Assembly: GCA_041395945.1 (NCBI GenBank)
Contig: JAWKZN010000001.1
Coordinates: forward strand, 2,356,001 to 2,420,000
DNA length: 64,000 nucleotides
Source: Pseudomonadales bacterium
GTDB taxonomy: Bacteria > Pseudomonadota > Gammaproteobacteria > Pseudomonadales > Azotimanducaceae
Reading direction: 5' to 3'
In this document: positions 8,955-17,899 of the stretch, piece by piece
How the letters are laid out: each line of letters begins with the position of its first letter
How positions within the stretch are numbered: position 1 is the first letter of the stretch
Program-made: the position numbers and the translations under genes
The notes under the pieces: generated by a model
Told to the model about the DNA's origin: nothing
The model's input: the letters and a program-made list of their open reading frames with translations, nothing else
The model's database searches: none

Positions 8955-9794
8955 CTACAGAAAGGTCTGCACCGCTGCGAGGAACTCATCGGGTTTATCC
9001 AGCGGCACAGGATGACCTGAACCTGCCACCTCGATCAGCCGGCAATCCGGCACGGTTTCCATGAATCGCCGTGCCACCTCCACCGAGAGGATGTCGCTCA
9101 ACTCTCCCCGAATCAGCAGCGTCGGGACTGTGATATTTCCAGCCAGTCGCCACCCCTCATCAACCGGTATTGCTTCCCGCCGATTGGTCGGATCCCGCAG
9201 CGCCCGGTCGTATCTGTAGGTCCAGCGCCCGTCATCGGTGCGCATCAGACTGTTGTCCACCCGATGACGATGGTGGGCTTCGGGTGGAATGGGATTGTCC
9301 GCACGCGCTCTTGCGAAGGCAGCTTCCCGCGAATCGAAGACGTCGCTTCGGGAGACATTGCTCTGAATGTTCTTCAGCCCCTGTGCCCCGATCTCGGGGG
9401 CGATGTCGACGATCACGAGCCGGGCGAGTTCGGCTGGTCGCCGTCCTGCGTAGGCGAAAGACACGATACCCCCCATCGACAATCCGAGCAGCGCGAAGTG
9501 CTTAAGCCCCAGCGCTGCAGCGAAAGCAGCGAGGTCCTCGACCATTTCCGGCGTTCCATAGGCGTCCCGAGGCGCCCAGCCACTCTCACCATGGCCGCGC
9601 TGATCCAGCGCAAGGACGCGATAATCGGCAGACATGGCCTCTGCCAGAGCATCCCAGCTGCGTGCATGACCCGTGTAGCCATGCAGCAGCACCAGGTCCT
9701 GTGCGTCGGCGCGTCTGCCCGGCCAGTCCCGATAGTGAAAGCGCAGCCCGCGCATTTCGATCAGTTCATCCCTCACCCTCGTCATCTCCCGCAC
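8955..9794 (-). CDS. Alpha/beta hydrolase
   Basis: Cytosolic serine hydrolase of the alpha/beta fold, 279 residues. The oxyanion region LVLLHGYTG, the strand DQRGHGESGW and the nucleophile elbow GLSMGG (Ser106) are clear. The catalytic His lies in GSGHPVPLDKP near the C-terminus, with an acidic residue probably in RGELSDIL. It is convergent with the thiolase gene, only eight bases separating the two stops. Length and motifs fit epoxide-hydrolase-like or ester hydrolases; the substrate is not predictable. Confidence 0.9.
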   Translation of the reverse strand: MREMTRVRDELIEMRGLRFHYRDWPGRRADAQDLVLLHGYTGHARSWDALAEAMSADYRVLALDQRGHGESGWAPRDAYGTPEMVEDLAAFAAALGLKHFALLGLSMGGIVSFAYAGRRPAELARLVIVDIAPEIGAQGLKNIQSNVSRSDVFDSREAAFARARADNPIPPEAHHRHRVDNSLMRTDDGRWTYRYDRALRDPTNRREAIPVDEGWRLAGNITVPTLLIRGELSDILSVEVARRFMETVPDCRLIEVAGSGHPVPLDKPDEFLAAVQTFL

Positions 9795-9890
9795 TCCATC
9801 GAAATCATATATTCCGGGAGCATAACCGCCTGGTGCGATTTCCGCTCCTCAGGGCGTATAGTCTCTCAAGGGGACTCAGGGGGGAGTCTG

Positions 9891-10268
9891 ATGAATCTCG
9901 AAAAAGTGGTTTTCGGTTTCTTCATCGTGCTGGCATTGACGCTGAACGTCGCCTTCGTGCTCGGTCAGTTCGATAATCCCGAATACCACAGCATCTGGCT
10001 GCTGTTCGCCGCGGTGGTAGTCAATCTGATCGCCACCGCGCTGAAACTCGGCGACCGTTCCCAGGTCGGCGCTCTGCTGCTCGCCACCGCCCTCGTCGCA
10101 GACCTCCAGCTCTTCGCGTCGGCGCTCATCTGGACTTTTGCCGACAGCAGCGCAGGCATGTTGCCCGGCACCATGGTGAATATAGTGAGTCTCGCTGCCG
10201 GTGCGCTGGTGGCGAACATCGTTTCGGTGACGATCGTGGTCAGCGACACACTGCTGTCGGGTCGGTGA
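9891..10268 (+). CDS. Small four-helix membrane protein next to a K+ channel gene
   Basis: Protein of 125 residues with about four hydrophobic segments (VVFGFFIVLALTLNVAFVL; IWLLFAAVVVNLIATAL; ALLLATALVADLQLFASALI; IVSLAAGALVANIVSVTIVV). I do not know its function; it may belong to a small DUF family (possibly DUF6394) found beside RCK channels. ATG 9891 follows GGGGGGAG. The next gene, a potassium channel, starts seven bases after the stop, so an accessory or assembly role for the channel is likely but inferred. A much longer open frame through this region starts on sequence antisense to the hydrolase and is not real. Confidence 0.75.
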   Translation: MNLEKVVFGFFIVLALTLNVAFVLGQFDNPEYHSIWLLFAAVVVNLIATALKLGDRSQVGALLLATALVADLQLFASALIWTFADSSAGMLPGTMVNIVSLAAGALVANIVSVTIVVSDTLLSGR

Positions 10269-10275
10269 TCCGCAA

Positions 10276-11973
10276 ATGGCTAAGGGCTCTGATCTCGACC
10301 GTGTAACCTCCATCGTTCTGCGGCAGATGCGGCCGCCGGTGCTGGCACTGCTGGGTGTGAACAGCCTGGGTGTGGCGGTGATGGTGATGATCCCCGGTGC
10401 GGATGGCACCCCCATGGGCATCTTCCACGCCGTCTATTTCATGTCCTATACCGCGAGTACCACCGGCTTCGGTGAACTGCCGGTCGCCTTCAGTGATGGC
10501 CAGCGCCTGTGGGCGACGGTGTGCATCTACATGAGCGTGGTTGCCTGGATCTATGCGATCGGCAGCATCATCCGCCTCGTGCAGAATCCGCACTTCGTGC
10601 TCGCCCTCGCCCAGGCACGCTTCGCGCGCGCCGTGGCCCGGATCAGCGAACCCTTCATCATCATCTGTGGTTTCGGTGATACCGGCAGCCTGCTCGCCCG
10701 GGGATTGAGCGACAACCGGATGACCGGGGTCGTCATCGACACCGATCCGGAGCGGATCAAAGCACTCAATCTCCGGGACTACGAAGTCGCGATGCCGGGA
10801 CTCGAAGGTGATGCCAGTGTGCCGAAGAACCTTCAGGATGCCGGTATTTCCCGGGAGAACTGCCGCGGTGTGGTGCTGCTCACCGGAGATGAAGACGTCA
10901 ACCTCAAGATCGCAGTCATGACCCGCCTGCTCAATCCCCGTGCGGAAGTGATCTGCCGGTCAAAGTCCCGCATTCACGATGAGGAGTTGCGCAGCCTCGG
11001 ATCGGTAATTCTCGCGGACCCCTTCGAGACCTTTGCCCGGGAGCTGGGTTTCGCGCTGCACCAGCCCCCGCTGCACACCCTGGATGAGTGGCTGGTCGGC
11101 GTGCACGGTGTGACGCTGGAACGCATGATTTCTTATCGCCGCGGTACCTGGGTGCTGGTCGGCTATGGCAGGTTGGGACGCTGGCTGTACAAATCCCTGC
11201 GGGAGTGGGGGGTGCGGGTGGTGGTGGTCGATCCGGCCGTCGACACCGCGGAAGAAGTCGAACACAGGGTCGCAGGACTGGCGACCCGGGCCAACCTCAT
11301 CGAGGCAGGTGTCGCCGATGCCGCAGGCATCGTGACAGCCACAGACAATGATGCGGACAATCTCGCCGCCCTGCTCACCGCGCGCAGCGTAAACCCCCAC
11401 GCCCACCTGATCGTGCGACAGAACAATCACGAAAACGAACTCGCCTTCAACGCCGCCTCCGCGGATCTGATCATGCAGCCGAGTCTCGTGATCGCCAGGC
11501 GCATTCTGCTGCGACTCATCTCGCCCCTGATTCAGGAGCTGCTCGAGCACCTGGAAACACATCCCCAGTATCTGAGCGAGCATGTCTATCCCAGACTCCA
11601 GCGCACCGTGGGTAAGAAAAACCCTGCCCTGTGGACACTGCGGATGGGTGACCCGGATCTGCCCGCAGTAGCGGAATATCTGGCGCGGCATGGCGCCATC
11701 CGGGCGCAGGATCTGTTCCGGGATCCGCGCAATCGCGAACAATGCCTCGACTGTGTGCCCCTGATGCTCCGGCGCGGTGAAAGCCGGGTGGTGATGCCTG
11801 AGGATGACTACGAAGTGGTCGCTGGCGATGAACTGCTGATCTGCAGTACCCCGGATGCCAAACGCCGGGCCCTGGCCAGTCTTGCAGACGTCTACACCCT
11901 CGAGTTTCTGACGACCGGCCAGTCACCGCCCCGCGCCTATGTGATCCGCCGACTGCAGGCGGCTTTCAGATAG
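10276..11973 (+). CDS. Potassium channel-like protein with two RCK (TrkA-N) domains
   Basis: Ion channel subunit of 565 residues: two membrane helices (about 20-40 and 76-100) around a pore loop, then two cytosolic RCK nucleotide-binding domains. The selectivity filter reads TTGFGE (residues 62-67) instead of canonical TVGYGD. The RCK domains start IICGFGDTGSLLARGL and WVLVGYGRLGRWLYKSL, each with GxGxxG, and a TrkA-C-like region follows. Fused tandem RCK halves resemble two-domain gated K+ channels. The changed filter raises the possibility of altered ion selectivity. It is in one transcription unit with the four-helix protein. Confidence 0.88.
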   Translation: MAKGSDLDRVTSIVLRQMRPPVLALLGVNSLGVAVMVMIPGADGTPMGIFHAVYFMSYTASTTGFGELPVAFSDGQRLWATVCIYMSVVAWIYAIGSIIRLVQNPHFVLALAQARFARAVARISEPFIIICGFGDTGSLLARGLSDNRMTGVVIDTDPERIKALNLRDYEVAMPGLEGDASVPKNLQDAGISRENCRGVVLLTGDEDVNLKIAVMTRLLNPRAEVICRSKSRIHDEELRSLGSVILADPFETFARELGFALHQPPLHTLDEWLVGVHGVTLERMISYRRGTWVLVGYGRLGRWLYKSLREWGVRVVVVDPAVDTAEEVEHRVAGLATRANLIEAGVADAAGIVTATDNDADNLAALLTARSVNPHAHLIVRQNNHENELAFNAASADLIMQPSLVIARRILLRLISPLIQELLEHLETHPQYLSEHVYPRLQRTVGKKNPALWTLRMGDPDLPAVAEYLARHGAIRAQDLFRDPRNREQCLDCVPLMLRRGESRVVMPEDDYEVVAGDELLICSTPDAKRRALASLADVYTLEFLTTGQSPPRAYVIRRLQAAFR

Positions 11974-12052
11974 TTGCGCCGAACTCGTGTCTGGTAATGA
12001 ACCGCATTATTTCAAGGTCTAAGATGGCGCATTGCAGGATTCCGGAGGATTC

Positions 12053-13711
12053 GTGAAGAAGCTCAGCGCCCTATTCCTCGTGATTGCAGTCGTCCTGTTC
12101 GCTGCCTGGCAGAGCCGTATCGACCTGCTGGTATGGGGTGCGCCCAAGGTGCGCGCACTGCTCAATCCGGTCGCGCCGAACGTGCCGGTAGAGTGGTCAC
12201 AGGGCCCCTTCAGCGCCAGTGCACCAGCCGCCGGGCGCCCACCCAATATCATTCTGATCCTCGCGGACGACATGGGCTTCAACGATATCTCTCTTTACAA
12301 TGGCGGCGCCGCGGATGGCACGGTGATGACGCCGAACATAGACGCGCTTGCCCACCAGGGGGTCGCGTTCAATAACGGCTATGCCGCCAATGCAGTCTGC
12401 GCCCCTTCCCGGGCCAGTATCATGACCGGGCGCTACTCGACCCGCTTCGGGTTCGAGTTCACCCCCTTCTTCAGAAGCGGCGCCACCATCTTTCAGTGGA
12501 TGCAGGACATTGAGCAGCCTGTGCTGCCCTCCTTCATCAATCACGAAGCCCTCGCAGACCTGCCACCCATGGCGGAGCTGGGTATGCCGCCCGGGGAAGT
12601 CACCATCGCGGAGGTGCTGAAAGCGGCCGGTTACTACACCGCGCACATCGGCAAGTGGCATCTGGGCGGTTCCAGCGGCATGCGGCCCGAAGATCAGGGG
12701 TTTGACGACAGCCTGTACATGAACGGAATGCTGTATCTGCCAGAGAATGATCCCGGGGTGGTGAACGCCAAACGGGAAGATAACGGCATCGAGCGCATGG
12801 TCTGGGCCAATGCGCACTACGCTGCCTCATTCAACGGGGGCGAAGCTTTCGAACCCGATGGCTATCTCACCGACTACTACACCGACGAAGCGGTGAAGGT
12901 GATTGAGCACAATCGCAATCGACCCTTCTTTCTCTATCTCGCCCACTGGGGCATCCACAATCCGCTCCAGGCTACCCGGGAAGATTACGATGCTTTTTCC
13001 CACATAGAAGACCACACCCTGCGGGTCTACGCCGGCATGATCCGCGCGCTGGACCGCGGTGTCGGACGGGTAGTTGACGCACTCGAACAGAATGGACTGA
13101 CTGAAAACACACTGATCGTCTTCACCAGCGACAACGGCGGCGCGGGGTACATTGGACTGCCGGATGTGAACAGGCCCTATCGCGGCTGGAAACTGACTCA
13201 CTTCGAAGGGGGTACCCATGTGCCCTTCATGGCCAAGTGGCCGGCGCGCATCCATCCGGGTACGCAGTACAACCACAAAGTCCATCACCTCGATCTCTTC
13301 CATACCTTTGCAGCTGCCGGTGGTGGCGAACTGCCGGTGGGACCGAAGCTCGACGGTGTGGATCTGCTGCCCTATCTGCGCAGTGAAGCGCCGGGCGAAC
13401 CCCACGAAACCCTGTTCTGGCGGGAGGGGTATCACCAGTCCGTGCAGCACCAGGGCTGGAAGCTCATCCGCTCCGATCTGCCTGCCGATGCGAAGTGGCT
13501 GTTCCATCTCACCGAAGACCCGACCGAACAGGTTAACCTCGCCACCCGCCTGCCCGCTCGGGTTGCAGAACTCGAAGCACTGCTGGCCGCCCACAACGCC
13601 GAACAGGTTGATCCGCTGTGGCCGAGCATCACCCAGTCTCCACAGCTCATCGACAAGCATGGCGGACAACCCTATGTGGAAGGTGACGAGTACATCTACT
13701 GGCCGAACTGA
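12053..13711 (+). CDS. Sulfatase, membrane-anchored
   Basis: Arylsulfatase-family hydrolase of 552 residues with an uncleaved or signal-like N-terminal hydrophobic segment (LFLVIAVVLFAAW). Metal-site motif NIILILADDMGFND, signature VCAPSRASIMTGR with Cys116 as formylglycine precursor, GKWHLGGSSG, and TSDNGGAG are all present. GTG at 12053 has GGAGG five bases upstream and is preferred over TTG at 12032. It differs substantially from the sulfatase at the left edge, so the two probably act on different sulfated compounds. No carbohydrate-active genes surround it. Confidence 0.92.
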   Translation: MKKLSALFLVIAVVLFAAWQSRIDLLVWGAPKVRALLNPVAPNVPVEWSQGPFSASAPAAGRPPNIILILADDMGFNDISLYNGGAADGTVMTPNIDALAHQGVAFNNGYAANAVCAPSRASIMTGRYSTRFGFEFTPFFRSGATIFQWMQDIEQPVLPSFINHEALADLPPMAELGMPPGEVTIAEVLKAAGYYTAHIGKWHLGGSSGMRPEDQGFDDSLYMNGMLYLPENDPGVVNAKREDNGIERMVWANAHYAASFNGGEAFEPDGYLTDYYTDEAVKVIEHNRNRPFFLYLAHWGIHNPLQATREDYDAFSHIEDHTLRVYAGMIRALDRGVGRVVDALEQNGLTENTLIVFTSDNGGAGYIGLPDVNRPYRGWKLTHFEGGTHVPFMAKWPARIHPGTQYNHKVHHLDLFHTFAAAGGGELPVGPKLDGVDLLPYLRSEAPGEPHETLFWREGYHQSVQHQGWKLIRSDLPADAKWLFHLTEDPTEQVNLATRLPARVAELEALLAAHNAEQVDPLWPSITQSPQLIDKHGGQPYVEGDEYIYWPN

Positions 13712-13730
13712 CAATGCGCAGCTGAACCTG

Positions 13731-13892
13731 TTGCGGGGATTGCCCCTGGCTGACTCCGGTCGCTGTCGTGAGCTGTTCAATCAGTATGGGCTGACTGGCG
13801 TGGAGCGGCTTGTCCGCGCCATCCGTTACGACACTGCGGGCGAATACACCCGTCAGCTCGAACGCCTCGCTTCCCTTATCCCTGCATCCTGA
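13731..13892 (+). CDS. Possible small protein after the sulfatase (doubtful)
   Basis: An open frame of about 53 codons follows the sulfatase stop, with a helical-looking product (CRELFNQYGLTGVERLVRAI). Candidate starts are TTG 13731 or 13740; no good ribosome binding site is visible. The product looks more protein-like than random sequence, but there is no family I recognise. It may be a real micro-protein, or only a chance frame. Confidence 0.25.
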   Translation: MRGLPLADSGRCRELFNQYGLTGVERLVRAIRYDTAGEYTRQLERLASLIPAS

Positions 13893-13928
13893 CCGGCACA
13901 GTCAGGTTGCAGCGCCCCACCCCGGTGC

Positions 13929-16898
13929 TCAGTCGGGTGCGGGAGCCGGTACAGTCGGGGGTGGCTTCAGCAGATCTTTGAGACCCCGCTTGAGCAGGTC
14001 TTTTGTGGACGCTGGTCTGGATTCGGCGGGTACCGGTTGTGCAGGCGCAGGCGCTGACCCGGATTCCGGTGTCGAAGTCCCGGCCTGATCCCCGTCATGT
14101 TCCTCTTCCGGCTCGCCCGCAGAATCGGAAGCCGTAGCCTGTTGCGCGCTCTCCCCTGCAACCGTCGTAGTGGGTTCCGCGGTCTCCTTTGTCCCACCCA
14201 GCCGTTTCAACAGAGCGTCCCGCGCACGTTCCTGCACGGTGTCGCGAACCGTCGTGCTCACCAGGTTCTTCAGATCTACACCCACCCGCGGGCTTGCCAT
14301 CGGGCCTTTGATCGTCAGCGGGATCGTCGTGTTCACGAGTTCGTTCAGACTGCTTGCGGCTGTGGTGTCGGTACCACGCTGCACCTGTGCGTTGAGCTGG
14401 TAGTCGAGGGCGAGATCCACCAGGTTTACGCCCCCCTTTCCAGCAAGGCGCAGATAAGGGATTTCCGCGCTGAGCTGGTCGGTGCCCAGCACGCCGTCCA
14501 CCATCCTGCCCGCAAAAGACAGGGCGCGTATGGCAGTGACTTTCTGCTCGGGTACAGCCGGTAGCGGTGTCTGGCGCAGCAGCGACTGGGCCCGTTGCAC
14601 TTCGTAGACCAGGTCCATACCCCGATAGACGCCATCACTCAGACTCATGGAGACGTTGCCGGTCAGCGCTTTCAGCAGTTCCGCCTGGGTATTGCCGGTG
14701 CCCGTTCCGGCGAGCTGCAATGTCAGTGCACCGGCCAGTCGATCCGAGTCGTACAGATTTTTCAGCACCTCTGCCACCTGCACCGCGCTGATCTGCTGAT
14801 CCAGGGTCAGGCGCGCTTTCGCCCCGGTGGCGTCGATTTGGATGGTGCCCCGATAGCTGCCCCCATACAGGGACGCCTGCAGCGGATCCAGCCGCAATAT
14901 ACCGTCTGCCGCCTGCACCCGGGCTGACAGGTTCTGCAGAATGAGCTTCGCAACACTGATCTGACCCGCCGTCAGTTTTCCGTCGAGCCGCAGGTTGCGG
15001 ATCAGTTCCACAGGGATCTCGAAAGCGGCTTCCTCCGACAGACCAGCGTCTGCCGAGCTCGCGGTATCCGGCGCGAGATAGTTGTCCAGATTCATTCGAT
15101 CCAGGCTCAGATCGAATCGGAGTGCCTGCTTGTCGAAGTCATCGACAGTGACCGCGCCGGTGATGTTCGACTGATCGAGCCGCCAGTCCATCTGTTCGAG
15201 GGACAGGTTGCGGCTGCCAAGACGCCAGCGCGTAGTGCCGGACAGAGCACTCAGCGCCCCAGGATCTGCCGTGGCGGTGTCCGCGTCGAACGCCTGGAGA
15301 AGCTTTCGGGGCGAAAGGGCCTGCAGGTCGAGCGTACCGCCGAGCGCGGGTTCAGCAGCGGCCACATCCCCCCTGCCTTCCAGCAGGAAAGTGCCGCCGG
15401 CGCCTTTGCCGCCCACAGTGAGCGCCACCCCGCCCCCTTTCTCGCTGACACCGAGCTTCACATCGGCAAGCTCCAGGGTTGAGGCCTTGAGTTTTCTGAT
15501 CAGCAGGCGGCCGTCCACATTCAGACCATTGAGCGTGTCGAAGGGGACCAGGGTGGGTTCCGGACTGCCGCCGCCAGCGGTCGATGCCGCGGGTGCTGAC
15601 AGGTAGCGGTCGACGTCGATGCGATCAAGCTCCAGGTCGAATCGAGTTGCCGGTGTCTCGAACCCCTGAATCGCCGCGTTACCGGTCAACTCGGAATCAT
15701 CCAGGCGCAGTCTCACATCCTCCAGCGTCAGGTGGTCGCTACCGGCGCTCCAGAGCAGGGAGCCAGTGAGACTGGTAAGTGCCTTTTCATCTGCCGGGTG
15801 GCGGTCTGTGATGCCCAGTGCGCTCATGAGCTTGCGCAATCCGACCTTGCGGATCTCGACATCGCCGCTCAGTTGACTGTCGGGGATGCCGAATTCCCCT
15901 GCCGCGTTGAGCACGATTTCAGAGTCGAATCCCGTCGCGGTTGCGGCCAGTCCGGAGAGGCGTCCAGCCAGCGTATCCGGATCCAGTTCCACCAGGCCCA
16001 GACCGGCGGCAATCTGGATATCGCCGGTGAGACCTTGCGGTGATTCCAGCAGCATGTCTGCTTTGACGACGCTGGCTTTGACCCCCGTGCCGGGTGTGGT
16101 GGCCAGCTCCAGACTGTCTGCACTGAGCAGACCTGCGATGCGACGGGCGGGTACCTGAGGTCCACTGGCATCCACCTCCATCTGCAACCCCTTAAGCACA
16201 ATGCGCTCTCCCGACTGGGACAGGGCGCTTGCCAGTTTCAGGTGCGCGGTCGTGCCATCTGAGTCGTCGCTGGCACGCAGAGACAGTTCGAAATCCACGG
16301 CCAGTTCAGCCGCCTCCAGGGAAGCAATCGGCCCGGTTTCCAGCTCAATGTCCGCAGCACGATAAGCTGCACCTGTGCTGCGATTCTGATAGCTGATCTT
16401 CGCATCCCGAATCCGGATCCCGGCGACGCTCAGCTGCCCGGTCGCGGCATCACTTTGTACCGCGGCGCCGGGTTGTTCTGCCGTGTCTGTAAACGTCCAG
16501 TTGTCCCGGCCGTCTGCCAGCTGTACCAGCGCGAGTTCGAGGCCATCCAGCGTCACCTGACCGATACGGATTTCCCGCCGACTCAGCAGCGGCCAGATTT
16601 CCAGGCTGAAGTCACCCGCTGCAATCCGGGCAAAATGTTCCGCCGGGAAGTCGGGGGGATTCCCCAGGGTAGCGGCCCCGACCGACACGCTGCAGCAGGG
16701 AAACAGTTTCAACCCCAGTTCGCCACCGAGATCGAAGCTGCGCTGCGTGGACTGTTCGACCGCCTCCTTGATGTAAGGGCGATAGTCTTCCGGCTCGAAG
16801 AGGAAGGCCACGGCAACGGCCAGCGCGACAGCGGCAGCCACGATGGCTCCGATCAGCCAGAGACCGATCTTCAACATACTGCTCATACTGGCATCCAC
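13929..16898 (-). CDS. AsmA family inner-membrane protein
   Basis: Large AsmA-family protein of 989 residues. A single N-terminal membrane helix (LWLIGAIVAAAVALAVAVAF) is followed by DYRPYIKEAVEQSTQR, the usual AsmA opening, and a long beta-rich periplasmic region with repeated LxLDRxxxDxYL units. The last 90 residues are low-complexity Pro/Ala/Glu/Thr. AsmA-like proteins are bridge-type proteins linked to phospholipid transport and outer-membrane homeostasis. The ATG at 16898 has AGGGTGAG upstream; ATG codons at residues 5 and 8 are alternatives. The gene is monocistronic and divergent from a GST gene. Confidence 0.9.
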   Translation of the reverse strand: MDASMSSMLKIGLWLIGAIVAAAVALAVAVAFLFEPEDYRPYIKEAVEQSTQRSFDLGGELGLKLFPCCSVSVGAATLGNPPDFPAEHFARIAAGDFSLEIWPLLSRREIRIGQVTLDGLELALVQLADGRDNWTFTDTAEQPGAAVQSDAATGQLSVAGIRIRDAKISYQNRSTGAAYRAADIELETGPIASLEAAELAVDFELSLRASDDSDGTTAHLKLASALSQSGERIVLKGLQMEVDASGPQVPARRIAGLLSADSLELATTPGTGVKASVVKADMLLESPQGLTGDIQIAAGLGLVELDPDTLAGRLSGLAATATGFDSEIVLNAAGEFGIPDSQLSGDVEIRKVGLRKLMSALGITDRHPADEKALTSLTGSLLWSAGSDHLTLEDVRLRLDDSELTGNAAIQGFETPATRFDLELDRIDVDRYLSAPAASTAGGGSPEPTLVPFDTLNGLNVDGRLLIRKLKASTLELADVKLGVSEKGGGVALTVGGKGAGGTFLLEGRGDVAAAEPALGGTLDLQALSPRKLLQAFDADTATADPGALSALSGTTRWRLGSRNLSLEQMDWRLDQSNITGAVTVDDFDKQALRFDLSLDRMNLDNYLAPDTASSADAGLSEEAAFEIPVELIRNLRLDGKLTAGQISVAKLILQNLSARVQAADGILRLDPLQASLYGGSYRGTIQIDATGAKARLTLDQQISAVQVAEVLKNLYDSDRLAGALTLQLAGTGTGNTQAELLKALTGNVSMSLSDGVYRGMDLVYEVQRAQSLLRQTPLPAVPEQKVTAIRALSFAGRMVDGVLGTDQLSAEIPYLRLAGKGGVNLVDLALDYQLNAQVQRGTDTTAASSLNELVNTTIPLTIKGPMASPRVGVDLKNLVSTTVRDTVQERARDALLKRLGGTKETAEPTTTVAGESAQQATASDSAGEPEEEHDGDQAGTSTPESGSAPAPAQPVPAESRPASTKDLLKRGLKDLLKPPPTVPAPAPD

Positions 16899-16941
16899 TC
16901 ACCCTGATCAACGATGGCTGTTTGTCCGAAATCCGGGACGC

Positions 16942-16977
16942 GAGTTCCCCGCATCAACTTTCCGGCAGCGGGGACTC
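16942..16977. promoter_or_regulatory. Imperfect inverted repeat in asmA/GST divergent region
   Basis: GAGTTCCCCGC and GCGGGGACTC face each other across a 15-base spacer, with one bulged base. It sits 44 bases before the AsmA start and 130 bases before the GST start. It could be a hairpin or operator; no function can be assigned. Confidence 0.35.
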
Positions 16978-17108
16978 CCGGGCAGCCGCGCTGACAGACC
17001 GGCACCTCGAGTGCGGATAATAGAGTAACCCGGGTAGGAAACCGGCTAACCTGTACCGAAGAATTTCACAAGTGCCAGCCAATTCACACCACCAGCCCGG
17101 GAGACGGA

Positions 17109-17798
17109 ATGAAACTCTACACAGGCGATCTGAGCCCCTACTCCGCCAAGGTCCGCATGCAGATCTACGCGATGGGTTTGAAGGACATCAAATTCGAACT
17201 CCCCGCCGCCTTCTACATGGGCAAGCTGTCCGAGATTTCACCGATAGGCCGCATCCCCGTGCTCGAGGTCGAAGACGGCATCATTCCCGAGTCCGAGGTC
17301 ATCTCCGAGTATCTGGATGATCTCTATCCGGACCGCGCCCTGACCGGAACAACGCCGCGAATGAAGGCCGACGTCCGCCTGATATCCCGAATCGCCGACA
17401 TCTATCTGATGAACAACATCTTCATGGCACTGCCGCAGATCAGTCGGAAGACGCGTATCGATGCCGTCAGAGATCTGCTCATGGGACAGGTACGCCGGGG
17501 GATGGGTGCGCTGGAAAAGCACATTGGTACAGGCAACTTTGCAGTCGGCGATTCCCTCACCCGGGCGGACTGCACCCTGGTACCCGCACTGTTTCTCTGT
17601 GAAAAAACCGTGCCCCGGCTCGATGTGGAGAATCCGATACTCGCGACAACCAGGGTCGCCGCCTACTGGTCAAAAATTCAGGAAAACGAATACGCGGCGA
17701 AAATCCTCGATGAAATGGATCGAGGACTGCAGGCCCGGCTCGATGGCACGGAGCGGAAGATGATCGAAGAGGCCATCGCCAGGCAGAAGCAGTCCTGA
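17109..17798 (+). CDS. Glutathione S-transferase family protein
   Basis: Cytosolic GST-fold protein of 229 residues. The thioredoxin-like domain begins KLYTGDLSPYSAKVRMQI with a Ser in the usual catalytic region, and carries the cis-proline region GRIPVLEVEDG and the glutathione-contact ESEVISEYLDD. The helical C-terminal domain contains SLTRADCTLVPALF. ATG 17109 follows GGGAGACGG. It stands alone between AsmA and folE2. It is one of three GST genes in the window and shares little detail with the others. Confidence 0.88.
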   Translation: MKLYTGDLSPYSAKVRMQIYAMGLKDIKFELPAAFYMGKLSEISPIGRIPVLEVEDGIIPESEVISEYLDDLYPDRALTGTTPRMKADVRLISRIADIYLMNNIFMALPQISRKTRIDAVRDLLMGQVRRGMGALEKHIGTGNFAVGDSLTRADCTLVPALFLCEKTVPRLDVENPILATTRVAAYWSKIQENEYAAKILDEMDRGLQARLDGTERKMIEEAIARQKQS

Positions 17799-17857
17799 TA
17801 AGACAGCGGCCCTGGCCGGACGGGTTTTGACGTCACCTTCACGGCGCAGTCTCTATC

Positions 17858-17888
17858 TTCCTTGCTTGAAGAGATCATCTGCAAGGAA
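17858..17888 (+). promoter_or_regulatory. Leader hairpin overlapping the folE2 ribosome binding site
   Basis: Perfect 8-base arms TTCCTTGC (17858-17865) and GCAAGGAA (17881-17888) flank a 15-base spacer. The right arm contains the AGGAAGAGG ribosome binding region of folE2, so a folded leader would mask it. This is visible directly; regulation by it is inference. I see no clear Zur-box, though folE2 is Zur-controlled in many bacteria. Confidence 0.45.
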
Positions 17889-17899
17889 GAGGACACTGC

